19,400 nucleotides of DNA from JAGXQV01 sp964527565 (GTDB lineage: Bacteria > Pseudomonadota > Gammaproteobacteria > Burkholderiales > Sulfuricellaceae). Both the position numbers and the translations under genes were made by a program. Every line of letters begins with the position of its first letter. Positions within the stretch are counted from its first letter, which is position 1. The notes beneath the pieces were generated by a model. The model saw only the letters and a program-made list of their open reading frames with translations. It did no database searches and was not told the DNA's origin. Below are positions 1 to 7,801 of the stretch, piece after piece. The DNA lies in the NCBI GenBank assembly GCA_964527565.1, contig CAZGOY010000054.1:1-19400 (forward strand), in the 5' to 3' direction.

Positions 1-37
1 TCGTCAGGAAATCAGGGCTAAATTTGCGGCTTGGGGG

Positions 38-67
38 CTTAACTTAGCGACATGACACTCTGACCCC
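38..67. repeat. Left copy of a window-bounding inverted repeat
   Basis: Read on the minus strand, this stretch contains GGGGTCAG, five variable bases, then CATGTCGCTAAGTTAAG. The same 30-base pattern occurs on the plus strand at 19337-19366 with 26 of 30 identical bases. The four differences are all in the central variable block. It lies just downstream of the RND permease stop. The function is not recognised. Its position beside transposase debris at the other end suggests a mobile-element-associated repeat, which is inference. Bases 1-37 hold nothing else that I can identify. Confidence 0.75.
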
Positions 68-95
68 ATTGATTCATGCGGGTTGAAATGAAAAA

Positions 96-3000
96 TCAGG
101 GGTGCTTGCGGTAATTCGCCGCGTAATACAGCACCGGGATCACCACCAGCGTGAGCACGGTGGAAACCAGGATGCCGAAAATCAGCGAAATCGCCAGGCC
201 GTTGAAAATCGGGTCGTCGAGGATGAAGAACGCGCCCAGCATGGCGGCCAGCCCGGTGAGCACGATGGGCTTGGCGCGCGTGCTGCCGGCGCGGATCACT
301 GCTTCCTGGAAGGCCATGCCCTCGGCGACCTGCTGGTTGACGAAATCCACCAGCAGGATGGAGTTGCGCACGATGATGCCGGCCAGCGCGATCATGCCGA
401 TCATGCTGGTGGCGGTGAACTGGCTGCCGAGCAGCGCGTGGCCGGGCATCACGCCGATGATGGTGAGCGGAATCGGCGCCATGATGATGAGCGGCGCGAC
501 GTAGGAACCGAACTGCGCCACCACCAGCAGGTAGATGAGGATCAGCCCGACGGCGTAGGCGATGCCCATGTCGCGGAAGGTTTCGTAGGTGACCTGCCAT
601 TCGCCGTCCCATTTCACGCTGTAACCGGCATAGGGGTCGTCCGGCTGGCGGATGAAGGTGTCGGTAAGCGTGCCGCCTTCCGCCAGGTCCTTGCCGATCA
701 GCCCGGAACGGATGTCGAACATGCCGTACAGCGGGCTGTCGAGCTTGCCCGCCATGTCGCCGACGACAAACACCACCGGCAACAGGTCCTTGTGGTAAAT
801 GGTTTTCTCGCGCGAGGCCGGCATTACTTCAACCAGTTCGGAAAGTGGCACCAGCGTGCCGTCGCGCGCCCGCACAGTGAGCTTGAGCAACTCATCGAGA
901 CTGCTTTGCCGCTCGGGCGCCAGCGTCACCTTGACGGGAATCTCGAACTTGGCCTCGCCGTCATGCACCGGGGTGACTTCCTCGCCGGCAAGCCCCATGC
1001 GCATCACTTCCACCACATCCTTCTGCGCCACGCCCATCAGCGCGGCCTTGCTTTGCAGCACGCGCAACACCTGCTTGCCGGCGTCTTCCTCGACGCTGTC
1101 GTCGATGGCGACGATGTCGGGCGTGGCGGCAAACGCTTGGCGCACGGTCTGCGCCACACGCATCTGGCCGGTGTAATCCGGGCCGTAGATTTCCGCCACG
1201 ATGGGCGACATCACCGGCGGGCCGGGCGGCACTTCCACCACCTTCACCGTGGCGCCGTGGGCGGCGGCGATTTTTTCGATGGCCGGACGCACGCTCTGGG
1301 CGATTTCGTGGCTCTTGCGGTCGCGCAGGTGCTTGTCGGTGAGATTAACCTGGATGTCGCCCACTTCCGGCCCGCGCCGCAGGTAATACTGGCGCACTAG
1401 GCCGTTAAAATTGATCGGCGAGGCGGTACCGACATAGGCTTCATAGTCGGTCACTTCGGGAACCCTGGCGAGGGTGGCCCCTATTTCGCGCATTACCCGG
1501 GCGGTCTGCTCCAGCGGGGTGCCGGTGGGCATATCCACCACCACCTGGAATTCCGACTTGTTGTCGAACGGCAGCATTTTCAGGATCACCACCTTGAACG
1601 CCGCCAGCGACACCGCCAGGAGGATCAGCCCGACGATGCCCAGCCACAGCAGGCGCCGCTTGCCACGGCCGGCCTCGCGGTTGAGGAAGGGGGTGAGGCG
1701 CGCCTGGAAGAAGCGGTAGAGCCGGCCGTCCGCTTCCGCCGCGCCGTGCTCCGGCGAATGCTGATGGCGGGTGAGCTTGAGCGCCAGCCAGGGCGTGACG
1801 ATGAAGGCGATGGCCAGCGAGATCAGCATGCCGATGCTGGCGTTGATCGGGATGGGGCTCATGTACGGCCCCATCAGGCCGGTGACGAAAGCCATCGGCA
1901 AGAGCGCGGCGATCACCGTGAAAGTGGCGAGAATGGTCGGGCCGCCGACTTCGTCGACGGCTTCGGGAATGATCTGCGTAAGCGGTTTGTGCTTGTCGAT
2001 TTCGCGGCGGCGGTGGATGTTCTCCACCACCACGATGGCATCGTCGACCAGGATGCCGATGGAAAAGATCAGCGCGAACAGCGACACGCGATTGAGCGTG
2101 AAGCCCCACGCCCACGAGGCGAACAAGGTCGCCGCCAGGGTCAGCAACACCGCCACGCCGACGATCAGCGCCTCGCGCCGCCCCAGTGCGGCAAGCACCA
2201 GCAGCACCACCGAGGCGGTGGCGAAGAACAGCTTCTGGATCAGCTTCATCGCCTTGTCATTGGCGGTTTCGCCGTAATTGCGCGTGATGGTGGCGTTGAC
2301 GCCCTCGGGAATGATGGCACCGTGCAACTGCTCGATGCGCTTGATGATGCGTTCGGCCACTTCTACCGCGTTCTCGCCGGGCTTTTTCGACACCGCCAGG
2401 GTGACGGCGGGAAACTCCCCGCCAACGGGCAGCTTCTTCGCCTGCCCGGCTGCCCCCACGCCCATCCACACGTAGCGCGCAGGCTGATCGGGGCCGTCCA
2501 CCACCTCTGCCACGTCGGTGAGGAAAACCGGGCGCCCTTCCTGCACGCCCACCACCAGTTGCTTCACGTCGGCGGAAGAAGACAGGAAGGTGCCGGTCTG
2601 CACCAGCAATTCGCGGTTTTCCACCACCAGCGTGCCGGAAGGCTGGGAAGCATTGCTCACCTGCAAGGCGGCGCGGATGTCCTGCGCGGAAACGCCGTGC
2701 GCGGCCAGGCGCTCGGCGTCCAGGATGACGCGCACCACGCGGTTCGGCCCGCCGATGGTGGTCACTTCGCGCGTGCCGGGAATGCGCTTGAGTTCGATCT
2801 CGGCGGCCTGCGCCACCTGTTGCAGCTCGAAACCGGCGCGTTCGGGGTCTTCCGTCCACAGGGTCAGCGAAACGATGGGCACGTCGTCGATGCCCACCGG
2901 CTTGATAATGGGCTCGCCCACGCCGAGATGGGGCGAAACCCAGTCGCGGTGCGACATGATGGCATCGTAGAGGCGCACCAGCGCCTGCGTGCGATCCTCG

Positions 3001-3308
3001 CCGACCAGATATTGCACGGTGAGAATCGCCATGCCGGGGCGCGACACCGAGTAGATGTGCTCAATGCCGGAGATCTGCGACAACACCTGTTCGGCGGGCG
3101 TCGCCACCAGGCTTTCCACGTCCTTGGCGGACGCGCCGGGAAAGGGAATATAGACGTTGGCCATGGTGACGTTGATCTGCGGCTCTTCCTCGCGCGGCGT
3201 CACGGTCACGGCAAAGAGGCCGAGCAGCAGCGCGATCAGGGCGATCAGCGGCGTCATCTGCGATTGCAGGAATAGCCTGGCGATGCGGCCGGAAATGCCC
3301 ATGCTCAT
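96..3308 (-). CDS. RND-family efflux permease
   Basis: This is an inner-membrane proton-driven exporter of the resistance-nodulation-division superfamily, 1070 residues, the usual length for the family. A first membrane helix lies near residues 16-37. It is followed by a large periplasmic porter domain with the typical PFPGAS..DVE start, then a helix bundle and a repeat of this plan in the second half. The fourth-helix motif GILVDDAIVVVEN carries two adjacent aspartates (D422, D423). That is the proton-relay pattern of HAE-type multidrug pumps rather than of CzcA-type metal pumps. Substrate cannot be read from sequence. The start overlaps the adaptor stop by 4 bases (ATGA), so the two are translationally coupled. 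An internal ATG two codons on is an alternative start. No outer-membrane TolC-type gene follows before the window edge. Confidence 0.95.
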   Translation of the reverse strand: MSMGISGRIARLFLQSQMTPLIALIALLLGLFAVTVTPREEEPQINVTMANVYIPFPGASAKDVESLVATPAEQVLSQISGIEHIYSVSRPGMAILTVQYLVGEDRTQALVRLYDAIMSHRDWVSPHLGVGEPIIKPVGIDDVPIVSLTLWTEDPERAGFELQQVAQAAEIELKRIPGTREVTTIGGPNRVVRVILDAERLAAHGVSAQDIRAALQVSNASQPSGTLVVENRELLVQTGTFLSSSADVKQLVVGVQEGRPVFLTDVAEVVDGPDQPARYVWMGVGAAGQAKKLPVGGEFPAVTLAVSKKPGENAVEVAERIIKRIEQLHGAIIPEGVNATITRNYGETANDKAMKLIQKLFFATASVVLLVLAALGRREALIVGVAVLLTLAATLFASWAWGFTLNRVSLFALIFSIGILVDDAIVVVENIHRRREIDKHKPLTQIIPEAVDEVGGPTILATFTVIAALLPMAFVTGLMGPYMSPIPINASIGMLISLAIAFIVTPWLALKLTRHQHSPEHGAAEADGRLYRFFQARLTPFLNREAGRGKRRLLWLGIVGLILLAVSLAAFKVVILKMLPFDNKSEFQVVVDMPTGTPLEQTARVMREIGATLARVPEVTDYEAYVGTASPINFNGLVRQYYLRRGPEVGDIQVNLTDKHLRDRKSHEIAQSVRPAIEKIAAAHGATVKVVEVPPGPPVMSPIVAEIYGPDYTGQMRVAQTVRQAFAATPDIVAIDDSVEEDAGKQVLRVLQSKAALMGVAQKDVVEVMRMGLAGEEVTPVHDGEAKFEIPVKVTLAPERQSSLDELLKLTVRARDGTLVPLSELVEVMPASREKTIYHKDLLPVVFVVGDMAGKLDSPLYGMFDIRSGLIGKDLAEGGTLTDTFIRQPDDPYAGYSVKWDGEWQVTYETFRDMGIAYAVGLILIYLLVVAQFGSYVAPLIIMAPIPLTIIGVMPGHALLGSQFTATSMIGMIALAGIIVRNSILLVDFVNQQVAEGMAFQEAVIRAGSTRAKPIVLTGLAAMLGAFFILDDPIFNGLAISLIFGILVSTVLTLVVIPVLYYAANYRKHP

Positions 3309-4333
3309 CGCGGCTTGCTCTTCAGGCTCATGCCGGCCTTGATGGGTTCCGTGGCCACGATTTCGCCCGGCGACACCCCTGCCAGCACCTCGATTTCACC
3401 CTGTCCCGCAGCTTCGCCCAGGCGCACCTGACGCAAGGCGACGGCGCCCTGCCCGTCCACCACGTAGAGCGCGGTGATTTCGCTGCGGCGCACCACGGCG
3501 GCGGCCGGTACCAGCAGTTTCTTCACGCGCCCCACCGTGAAATGGGCGCGCGCGAACATGCCGGGCGTGACGTCGCGCAAGCCTTCCGGCAGGTCGAGGC
3601 GCACGCGGGTGGTGTGGGTCTTGGCGTCAGCAGCGGGCAGCACGGTGACGGCGGCGGCATCCACCCACTTGCCGAGGGCGGGAAACTCCAGGCGCGCCTG
3701 GGGTGAGCGGCGGATATCCGCCAGCTTGTATTGCGGGATGCTGGCGACGGCGCGCAGGTCTTTCGGATCGAAGCCGCTCATCAGCGGCTTGCCGGGGGCG
3801 GCCATCTCGCCCAGTTCGACGTGGCGCGCGGACACCACGCCGCTGTAGGGCGCGGTCACTGCGGTATAGCTGCGCGCCGTGGCCGCCTGCCCGGCCCCCG
3901 CCAGCATCGCCTTGGTCTGCGCCTGCGCCGCCTGGTAATCGGCCTGCGCCTTGTCGAGCGCCGCCTGGCTGATGAATTTCTGCTCGAAGAGCTGCCGCGT
4001 GCGCTCGAAATGCGCCCTGGCGTTTTGCAGGTTGGCCTGCGCCTGCGCCACCTGCGCCTCGCTCCCGGCCACCGCCTGGCTCGCTTCGCGCTCGTCGATG
4101 CGCGCGATCAACTGGCCCTTCTGCACGAAATCGCCGACGTCGAAACGGATATCCACCACGAGCCCGGCGATCTGCGCCGCCACGGTGGATTGCCGGGTCG
4201 CCTCGATCACCGCCTCGGCGGCGTAGGTCTGGTCGACCTCGCGGTATTCCACCCTGGCCGTGGCGAACGGCAACGCCGCTTGCGCAGGCAAGCACATCAA
4301 CAAGCCCAACATCAACATGACAGTGCGCAACAT
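3305..4333 (-). CDS. RND efflux periplasmic adaptor (HlyD/MFP family)
   Basis: This is the membrane-fusion subunit that links the RND permease to an outer-membrane channel. It has 342 residues. A signal peptide (basic start, hydrophobic core, cleavage probably after the AQA at residues 17-19) sends it to the periplasm. The mature protein shows the family plan: a first half-lipoyl segment (TVAAQIAGLVVDIRFDVGD), an alpha-helical coiled-coil hairpin at about 85-150 rich in Ala and Gln, a second half-lipoyl segment (TAPYSGVVSARHVELGE), then beta-barrel and membrane-proximal domains. A Cys lies in the signal core, but no clear lipobox is seen, so soluble is more likely than lipoprotein. A GGGAGG ribosome site sits 6 bases before the ATG. 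Expression is probably controlled by the promoter and palindrome directly upstream. Confidence 0.93.
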   Translation of the reverse strand: MLRTVMLMLGLLMCLPAQAALPFATARVEYREVDQTYAAEAVIEATRQSTVAAQIAGLVVDIRFDVGDFVQKGQLIARIDEREASQAVAGSEAQVAQAQANLQNARAHFERTRQLFEQKFISQAALDKAQADYQAAQAQTKAMLAGAGQAATARSYTAVTAPYSGVVSARHVELGEMAAPGKPLMSGFDPKDLRAVASIPQYKLADIRRSPQARLEFPALGKWVDAAAVTVLPAADAKTHTTRVRLDLPEGLRDVTPGMFARAHFTVGRVKKLLVPAAAVVRRSEITALYVVDGQGAVALRQVRLGEAAGQGEIEVLAGVSPGEIVATEPIKAGMSLKSKPR

Positions 4334-4347
4334 GGCGGCCCTCCCGG

Positions 4348-4371
4348 ATATATTAGAAAATTCTAATATAT
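4348..4371. promoter_or_regulatory. Palindromic operator overlapping the efflux promoter
   Basis: Two perfect 11-base arms, ATATATTAGAA and TTCTAATATAT, are separated by two bases. The palindrome covers the downstream edge of the -10 box and the expected start site of the adaptor-permease transcript, a classic position for a repressor. AT-rich palindromes of the TTAGAA..TTCTAA kind resemble sites of dimeric winged-helix repressors such as the ArsR/SmtB family, including BigR/SqrR-type sulfide sensors. That family assignment is inference. No regulator gene lies nearby. Confidence 0.7.
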
Positions 4372-4398
4372 TATCTCGCTTAATACTACACTTGTCAG
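4370..4398 (-). promoter_or_regulatory. Sigma-70-type promoter of the adaptor-permease pair
   Basis: On the minus strand a -35 box CTGACA (4393-4398, five of six consensus bases) and a -10 box GATAAT (4370-4375, five of six) are separated by exactly 17 bases. The predicted start is near 4363, about 30 bases before the adaptor ATG. The -10 box shares its first bases with the palindrome at 4348-4371. Confidence 0.7.
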
Positions 4399-4498
4399 CT
4401 TACTCCTGAAGCATCCAGTAGTTCGCCCCGGAAAAATAAGCCACCCCGAGATCGAACTTGTTCCCGAGGAACACGACGGGTGGGGCGTTGGGGAAAAA

Positions 4499-6106
4499 TT
4501 ACCCCTCGATACCCTGGCTGAGCAGGTAGTCCTCATAATTGCCGCTGTGATGCCGGTAGCCGCCGTTGCCGTCCAGTTCGAGGATCTGGGTGGCCAGCGA
4601 GGAGACGAACTGGCGGTCGTGGCTGACAAAGATCAGCGTGCCCTTGTATTGCTCCAGCGCCATGTTGAGCGCCTCGATGGTTTCCATGTCCATGTGGTTG
4701 GTGGGTTCGTCCATCACCAGCACGTTGGGACGTTCCAGCAGCAGCTTGCCGTAGAGCATGCGGCCCTTTTCGCCGCCGGAGAGCACGCGCACCGATTTCT
4801 TCGAGTCGTCGCCGGTGAACAGCAGGCGCCCCAGGGTAGCGCGGATGATCTGGTCGTCGTCGCTCTTGCGCCCATGCCGCTCCATCCATTCGAACAGCGT
4901 CATGTCGTCTTCGAATTCGGCATGATGATCCTGGGCGAAGTAGCCGATCTTGGCCTTGTCCGCCCATTTCACCGCACCTTGGTCGGGCTCGATTTCACCC
5001 ACCAGGGTTTTTACCAGGGTGGTTTTACCGGCGCCGTTGGGGCCGATGATGGCAAGGCGCTGACCGGCATCGAGCAACAGGTTGAGGCCGTGGAACAGCG
5101 GTTTGTCGTAGCCCTTGGCGATATCCAGCATCTCCACCGCCTTGCGATGGAGTTTTTCGCGGTCGTCGGTTTCAAAGCGGATATAGGGGCTCTGGCGGCT
5201 GGAAGGCTTGACCTCGACCACGCTGTCCTTCAACTTGTCGGCCTGCTTGGCGCGGCTGGTGGCTTGGCGCGCCTTGGAAGCATTGGCCGAGAAGCGCGCC
5301 ACGAAGGCGTTTAGTTCGGCAATCTGCTCTTTCTTCTTGCTGTTGTCCGTCAGCAAGCGCTGGCGCGCCTGCGTCGCAGCGATCATGTATTCGTCGTAGT
5401 TGCCGGGGTAGATGCGGATGGTGTTGTAATCCAGGTCCGCCATGTGGGTACACACGCTGTTCAGAAAATGGCGGTCATGCGAGATGATGATCATGGTGCT
5501 GGAGCGCGCGTTGATCACATCTTCCAGCCAGCGGATGGTGTTAATGTCGAGGTTGTTGGTCGGTTCGTCAAGCAGCAGGATGTCCGGGTCGGAAAACAGC
5601 GCCTGTGCCAGCAGCACGCGCAGCTTGAAGCCGGGGGCGATTTCCTTCATCGGGCCGCCGTGCTGGGCCACCGGGATGCCGACGCCGATCAGCAGTTCAC
5701 CGGCACGCGCTTCGGCAGTGTAACCGTCGAGCTCGCCGAACTGGGTTTCCAGGTCGGCGGCGCGCATGTAGTCTTCCTCGCTGGCTTCCGGGTTGGCGTA
5801 GATGGCGTCCTTTTCCTGCTTCACCGCCCACAGCTCGGTGTTGCCCATCATCACCACGTCGAGCACCACGTTGTCTTCGAAAGCGAACTGGTCCTGGCGC
5901 AGCTTGCCGAGGCGCTCGCCGGTGTCGATGGAAACGTTGCCCGAGCTCGGATCCAGGTCGCCGCCGAGGATTTTCATGAAAGTGGATTTGCCGCAGCCGT
6001 TGGCGCCGATCAGGCCGTAACGGTTGCCGTCGCCGAACTTGACGGAGACGTTTTCGAACAGGGGCTTGGCCCCGAACTGCATGGTGATGTTGGCGGTGGT
6101 AATCAA
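4499..6106 (-). CDS. ybiT: ABC-F family ATPase, YbiT type
   Basis: This is a soluble cytoplasmic protein of 535 residues with two ATP-binding cassettes and no membrane segment, as in the ABC-F family of ribosome-associated translation factors. Cassette 1 has Walker A GANGCGKST at 34-42 and Walker B ILLLDEPTNNLD. Its signature is the degenerate APGFKLR form, typical of the YbiT branch. Cassette 2 has Walker A GPNGAGKTT at 355-363, a full LSGGEKGR signature, and Walker B with D466/E467. A charged linker lies between them. The start is TTG at 6106: the protein then begins MITTANITMQFG, matching the family N-terminus, whereas the first ATG (6082) would cut it by eight residues. ABC-F proteins modulate stalled or initiating ribosomes. 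The exact role of YbiT homologues is not established. Confidence 0.93.
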   Translation of the reverse strand: MITTANITMQFGAKPLFENVSVKFGDGNRYGLIGANGCGKSTFMKILGGDLDPSSGNVSIDTGERLGKLRQDQFAFEDNVVLDVVMMGNTELWAVKQEKDAIYANPEASEEDYMRAADLETQFGELDGYTAEARAGELLIGVGIPVAQHGGPMKEIAPGFKLRVLLAQALFSDPDILLLDEPTNNLDINTIRWLEDVINARSSTMIIISHDRHFLNSVCTHMADLDYNTIRIYPGNYDEYMIAATQARQRLLTDNSKKKEQIAELNAFVARFSANASKARQATSRAKQADKLKDSVVEVKPSSRQSPYIRFETDDREKLHRKAVEMLDIAKGYDKPLFHGLNLLLDAGQRLAIIGPNGAGKTTLVKTLVGEIEPDQGAVKWADKAKIGYFAQDHHAEFEDDMTLFEWMERHGRKSDDDQIIRATLGRLLFTGDDSKKSVRVLSGGEKGRMLYGKLLLERPNVLVMDEPTNHMDMETIEALNMALEQYKGTLIFVSHDRQFVSSLATQILELDGNGGYRHHSGNYEDYLLSQGIEG

Positions 6107-6139
6107 AGGGCGAATTCCAATATCTACATAAAAAACAAC

Positions 6140-6148
6140 ATTATAACA
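6140..6148 (-). promoter_or_regulatory. Extended -10 promoter for the ABC-F gene
   Basis: On the minus strand TGTTATAAT combines a perfect TATAAT with the upstream TG of an extended -10 element. It ends right against the rdgC stop codon and lies about 34 bases before the TTG start of the ABC-F gene. No good -35 box is seen at 16-18 bases, as is common for extended -10 promoters. Confidence 0.5.
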
Positions 6149-7078
6149 TTAAAACGGCGGCGCCGTGGTCGCGGTGGCGTCTTCCGCCACCTCGCCGCCC
6201 AGCGCGGCGCTCAGGTCGGCCAGCAGGTGCGCCAGTTCGCCGCTCATCAGGGTGAAGTCGATGTCGAACAATTCCTCGGCGCTGTCCGCCTGGGCCTCCG
6301 CTTCTTCCTTGAGAATGTCGAGGAAAGCCAGGCGCTTGACCTGTGCCTGCTCGGTAAGCACGAAAGAGATACGGTCATTCCAGGTCATCGCCAGGCGGGT
6401 GGCTACCTTGCCGGCGGCGATGTGCTGGCGGATTTCCTCGCCCTCCAGGTCGTGGCGCACGTAGCGCACGGTGGCCATTTCCTCGTCGCAGGCTTTCAGT
6501 TCCAGCTCGCGGTCAATGGTGAAACCGGCAGGCGCTTCGCCCGTCACCAGCCATTCGGTCATCGCCGAGCCGGGTGAGCGCTGCGTGCGCAACAAATGTA
6601 CCGGCAGGTCGTCCAGCGTCTCGCGCAGCATTTCCAGCAAGGGTTGCGCCTTGTTGGGCGAGGCGGCGTCGATCACCAGCCAGCCGTTGAGCGGATCGAT
6701 CCAGATGCGCGTGGTAAATCGCCGCACGAAGGCGCGCGGCAGCAGTTCGTCGGCGACCCGCTCGCGGATTTCGCGCAACTGCTTGCCGCCGACGCGATAG
6801 CCCTGTTGCGCGGCGATAGCGTCGGCACGCTCTCCCGCAGTCTGGTTGACCACCGAGGCCGGCAGCAATTTTTGCTCCGTGCCGAAGGCGATCAGCAACT
6901 GGCCGTTGAGCACGCGCAGCAGGCGCTCATCGCCGCCCGGCGCAATCCAGCCGTGGGTTTCGCGCTCCAGCCCGCCGCAGGGTTGTAGCGGGTGGCGCGC
7001 CAGCCGGGTTTCGATATCAGCGGGATTGGCCGTCCAACCGGCGGGAATGCGATAAACGAGGAGATTTTTGAACCACAT
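6149..7078 (-). CDS. rdgC: Recombination-associated protein RdgC
   Basis: RdgC is a ring-shaped, sequence-independent DNA-binding protein of the nucleoid that modulates RecA activity. The protein has 309 residues, the normal length. It is recognised by the conserved start MWFKNLLVYRI and by later blocks such as WIAPGGDERLLRVLNGQLLIAFGTEQKLLP (as WIAPG and LIAFGTEQKLLPASVVNQ) and DPLNGWLVIDAASPNKA. It has no signal peptide or membrane helix. An AGGA ribosome site lies 9 bases before the ATG and a TATAAT box lies 25 bases upstream. It sits 51 bases behind the FecR-like gene and 42 bases ahead of the ABC-F gene on the same strand. Its own -10 box suggests it is not strictly part of the signalling block upstream. 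Confidence 0.95.
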   Translation of the reverse strand: MWFKNLLVYRIPAGWTANPADIETRLARHPLQPCGGLERETHGWIAPGGDERLLRVLNGQLLIAFGTEQKLLPASVVNQTAGERADAIAAQQGYRVGGKQLREIRERVADELLPRAFVRRFTTRIWIDPLNGWLVIDAASPNKAQPLLEMLRETLDDLPVHLLRTQRSPGSAMTEWLVTGEAPAGFTIDRELELKACDEEMATVRYVRHDLEGEEIRQHIAAGKVATRLAMTWNDRISFVLTEQAQVKRLAFLDILKEEAEAQADSAEELFDIDFTLMSGELAHLLADLSAALGGEVAEDATATTAPPF

Positions 7079-7102
7079 AGCCGGACATCCTGAAAAAGCG
7101 AG

Positions 7103-7108
7103 ATTATA
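7103..7108 (-). promoter_or_regulatory. Candidate -10 box for rdgC
   Basis: A perfect TATAAT on the minus strand lies between the FecR-like gene and rdgC, placing a start near 7096 and an 18-base leader. No convincing -35 box is seen at 16-18 bases, so the call rests on the -10 box and its position alone. Confidence 0.4.
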
Positions 7109-7129
7109 CGACTCCCGCCGAGCGTCGCG

Positions 7130-7801
7130 TTATTTCCCGCGCCCCGCCGCGCCATCCATAACCTTGCTGTACTGCTCGTAAACCATCTGCACTTCGGCAT
7201 TGTCCGGCTGGCGCTGACGCATTTCCTCCAACACCGCTTTCATGTCCTGGTACAGCTTGAGCTCATGCAAGCCGGACAGCAGGAACAGTTCCGGGGTCAC
7301 GTCGTCGGCAGCCGTATCCTTGCGCAGGGCGGCATAGGCGTCATCGAGTTCGCGCAGTTTTTCGCGCGTCGGCAGGGAGCGCACGAAGATCATGCCGCTA
7401 CGGTTTTTCAGGTCGGCGACCATCTTGGGCGCACGCGTCAGTTGTTGCAAAACCAGCTCCGGCAGCTTCTTGACCTCGGGCGGCAGCGCGTCACCGGCGG
7501 CGCGGCTCTCGCTGGCACCGACTTCGACCTGCGCCGCGCCGCGCCAGGTTTCCTGGCGCCCGCCCTGGAAATACACCAGCTGCACCTTGGCGGCGGCAGG
7601 CAAAGCCAGCTTGTCGCCAGCGCGCACCTTCATGAAGGCCACCAGCGGCTTGGCCTTGTCGGCGCCGGACGCGTAGGTCACATTCCCCTGCACCTGGGTC
7701 ACCATGCCGCTATCGCCGTCCGCCGCGCCTGCCGCCAGCGGAGTCCCCAGGGAAAACAATAGTGATGCGATGAAAAGACTAATTTTCCTGACTGTCGCCA
7801 T
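7130..7801 (-). CDS. Secreted FecR-like protein with helical C-terminus
   Basis: This protein of 223 residues has a clear signal peptide (basic start, hydrophobic 7-18, cleavage near residues 26-27), so it is probably periplasmic. Residues about 32-105 resemble the FecR beta-domain: a GMVTQVQGNVTY opening, then a VRAGDKLALPAAAKVQLVYFQGG segment (VRAGDKL...KVQLVYF) of the kind found in envelope proteins that read or bind other components. The rest is helical, and LFLLSGLHELKLYQDMKAVL near the end looks like a single TPR-like hairpin. No FecI sigma factor is present, so a classical FecIR pathway is unlikely. Its start lies 23 bases inside the end of the cyclase gene, with an AGAGGAG ribosome site, pointing to co-translation with the cyclase. 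The precise function is unknown. Confidence 0.8.
   Translation of the reverse strand: MATVRKISLFIASLLFSLGTPLAAGAADGDSGMVTQVQGNVTYASGADKAKPLVAFMKVRAGDKLALPAAAKVQLVYFQGGRQETWRGAAQVEVGASESRAAGDALPPEVKKLPELVLQQLTRAPKMVADLKNRSGMIFVRSLPTREKLRELDDAYAALRKDTAADDVTPELFLLSGLHELKLYQDMKAVLEEMRQRQPDNAEVQMVYEQYSKVMDGAAGRGK

Noticed and set aside
4..612. A 202-codon minus-strand frame at the left edge
   Set aside because: It overlaps the RND permease end in another frame and has shadow-type composition.
1746..3275. A 509-codon open frame opposite the RND permease
   Set aside because: It shows the same low-complexity His/Arg/Gly pattern, and the minus strand encodes an unmistakable RND permease.
4432..4483. 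Possible terminator after the ABC-F gene (CCACCC/GGGTGG arms enclosing TGTTCC/GGAACA, then TTATTTTT on the minus strand)
   Set aside because: The outer stem is only six bases and does not stack on the inner hairpin; the stretch also reads as coding-like sequence. It is too weak to list as a terminator.
7130..7801. A classical FecI-FecR iron-uptake signalling role
   Set aside because: There is no sigma factor or TonB-dependent receptor beside it, and the protein has a cleavable signal peptide instead of the cytoplasmic N-terminus of anti-sigma FecR.
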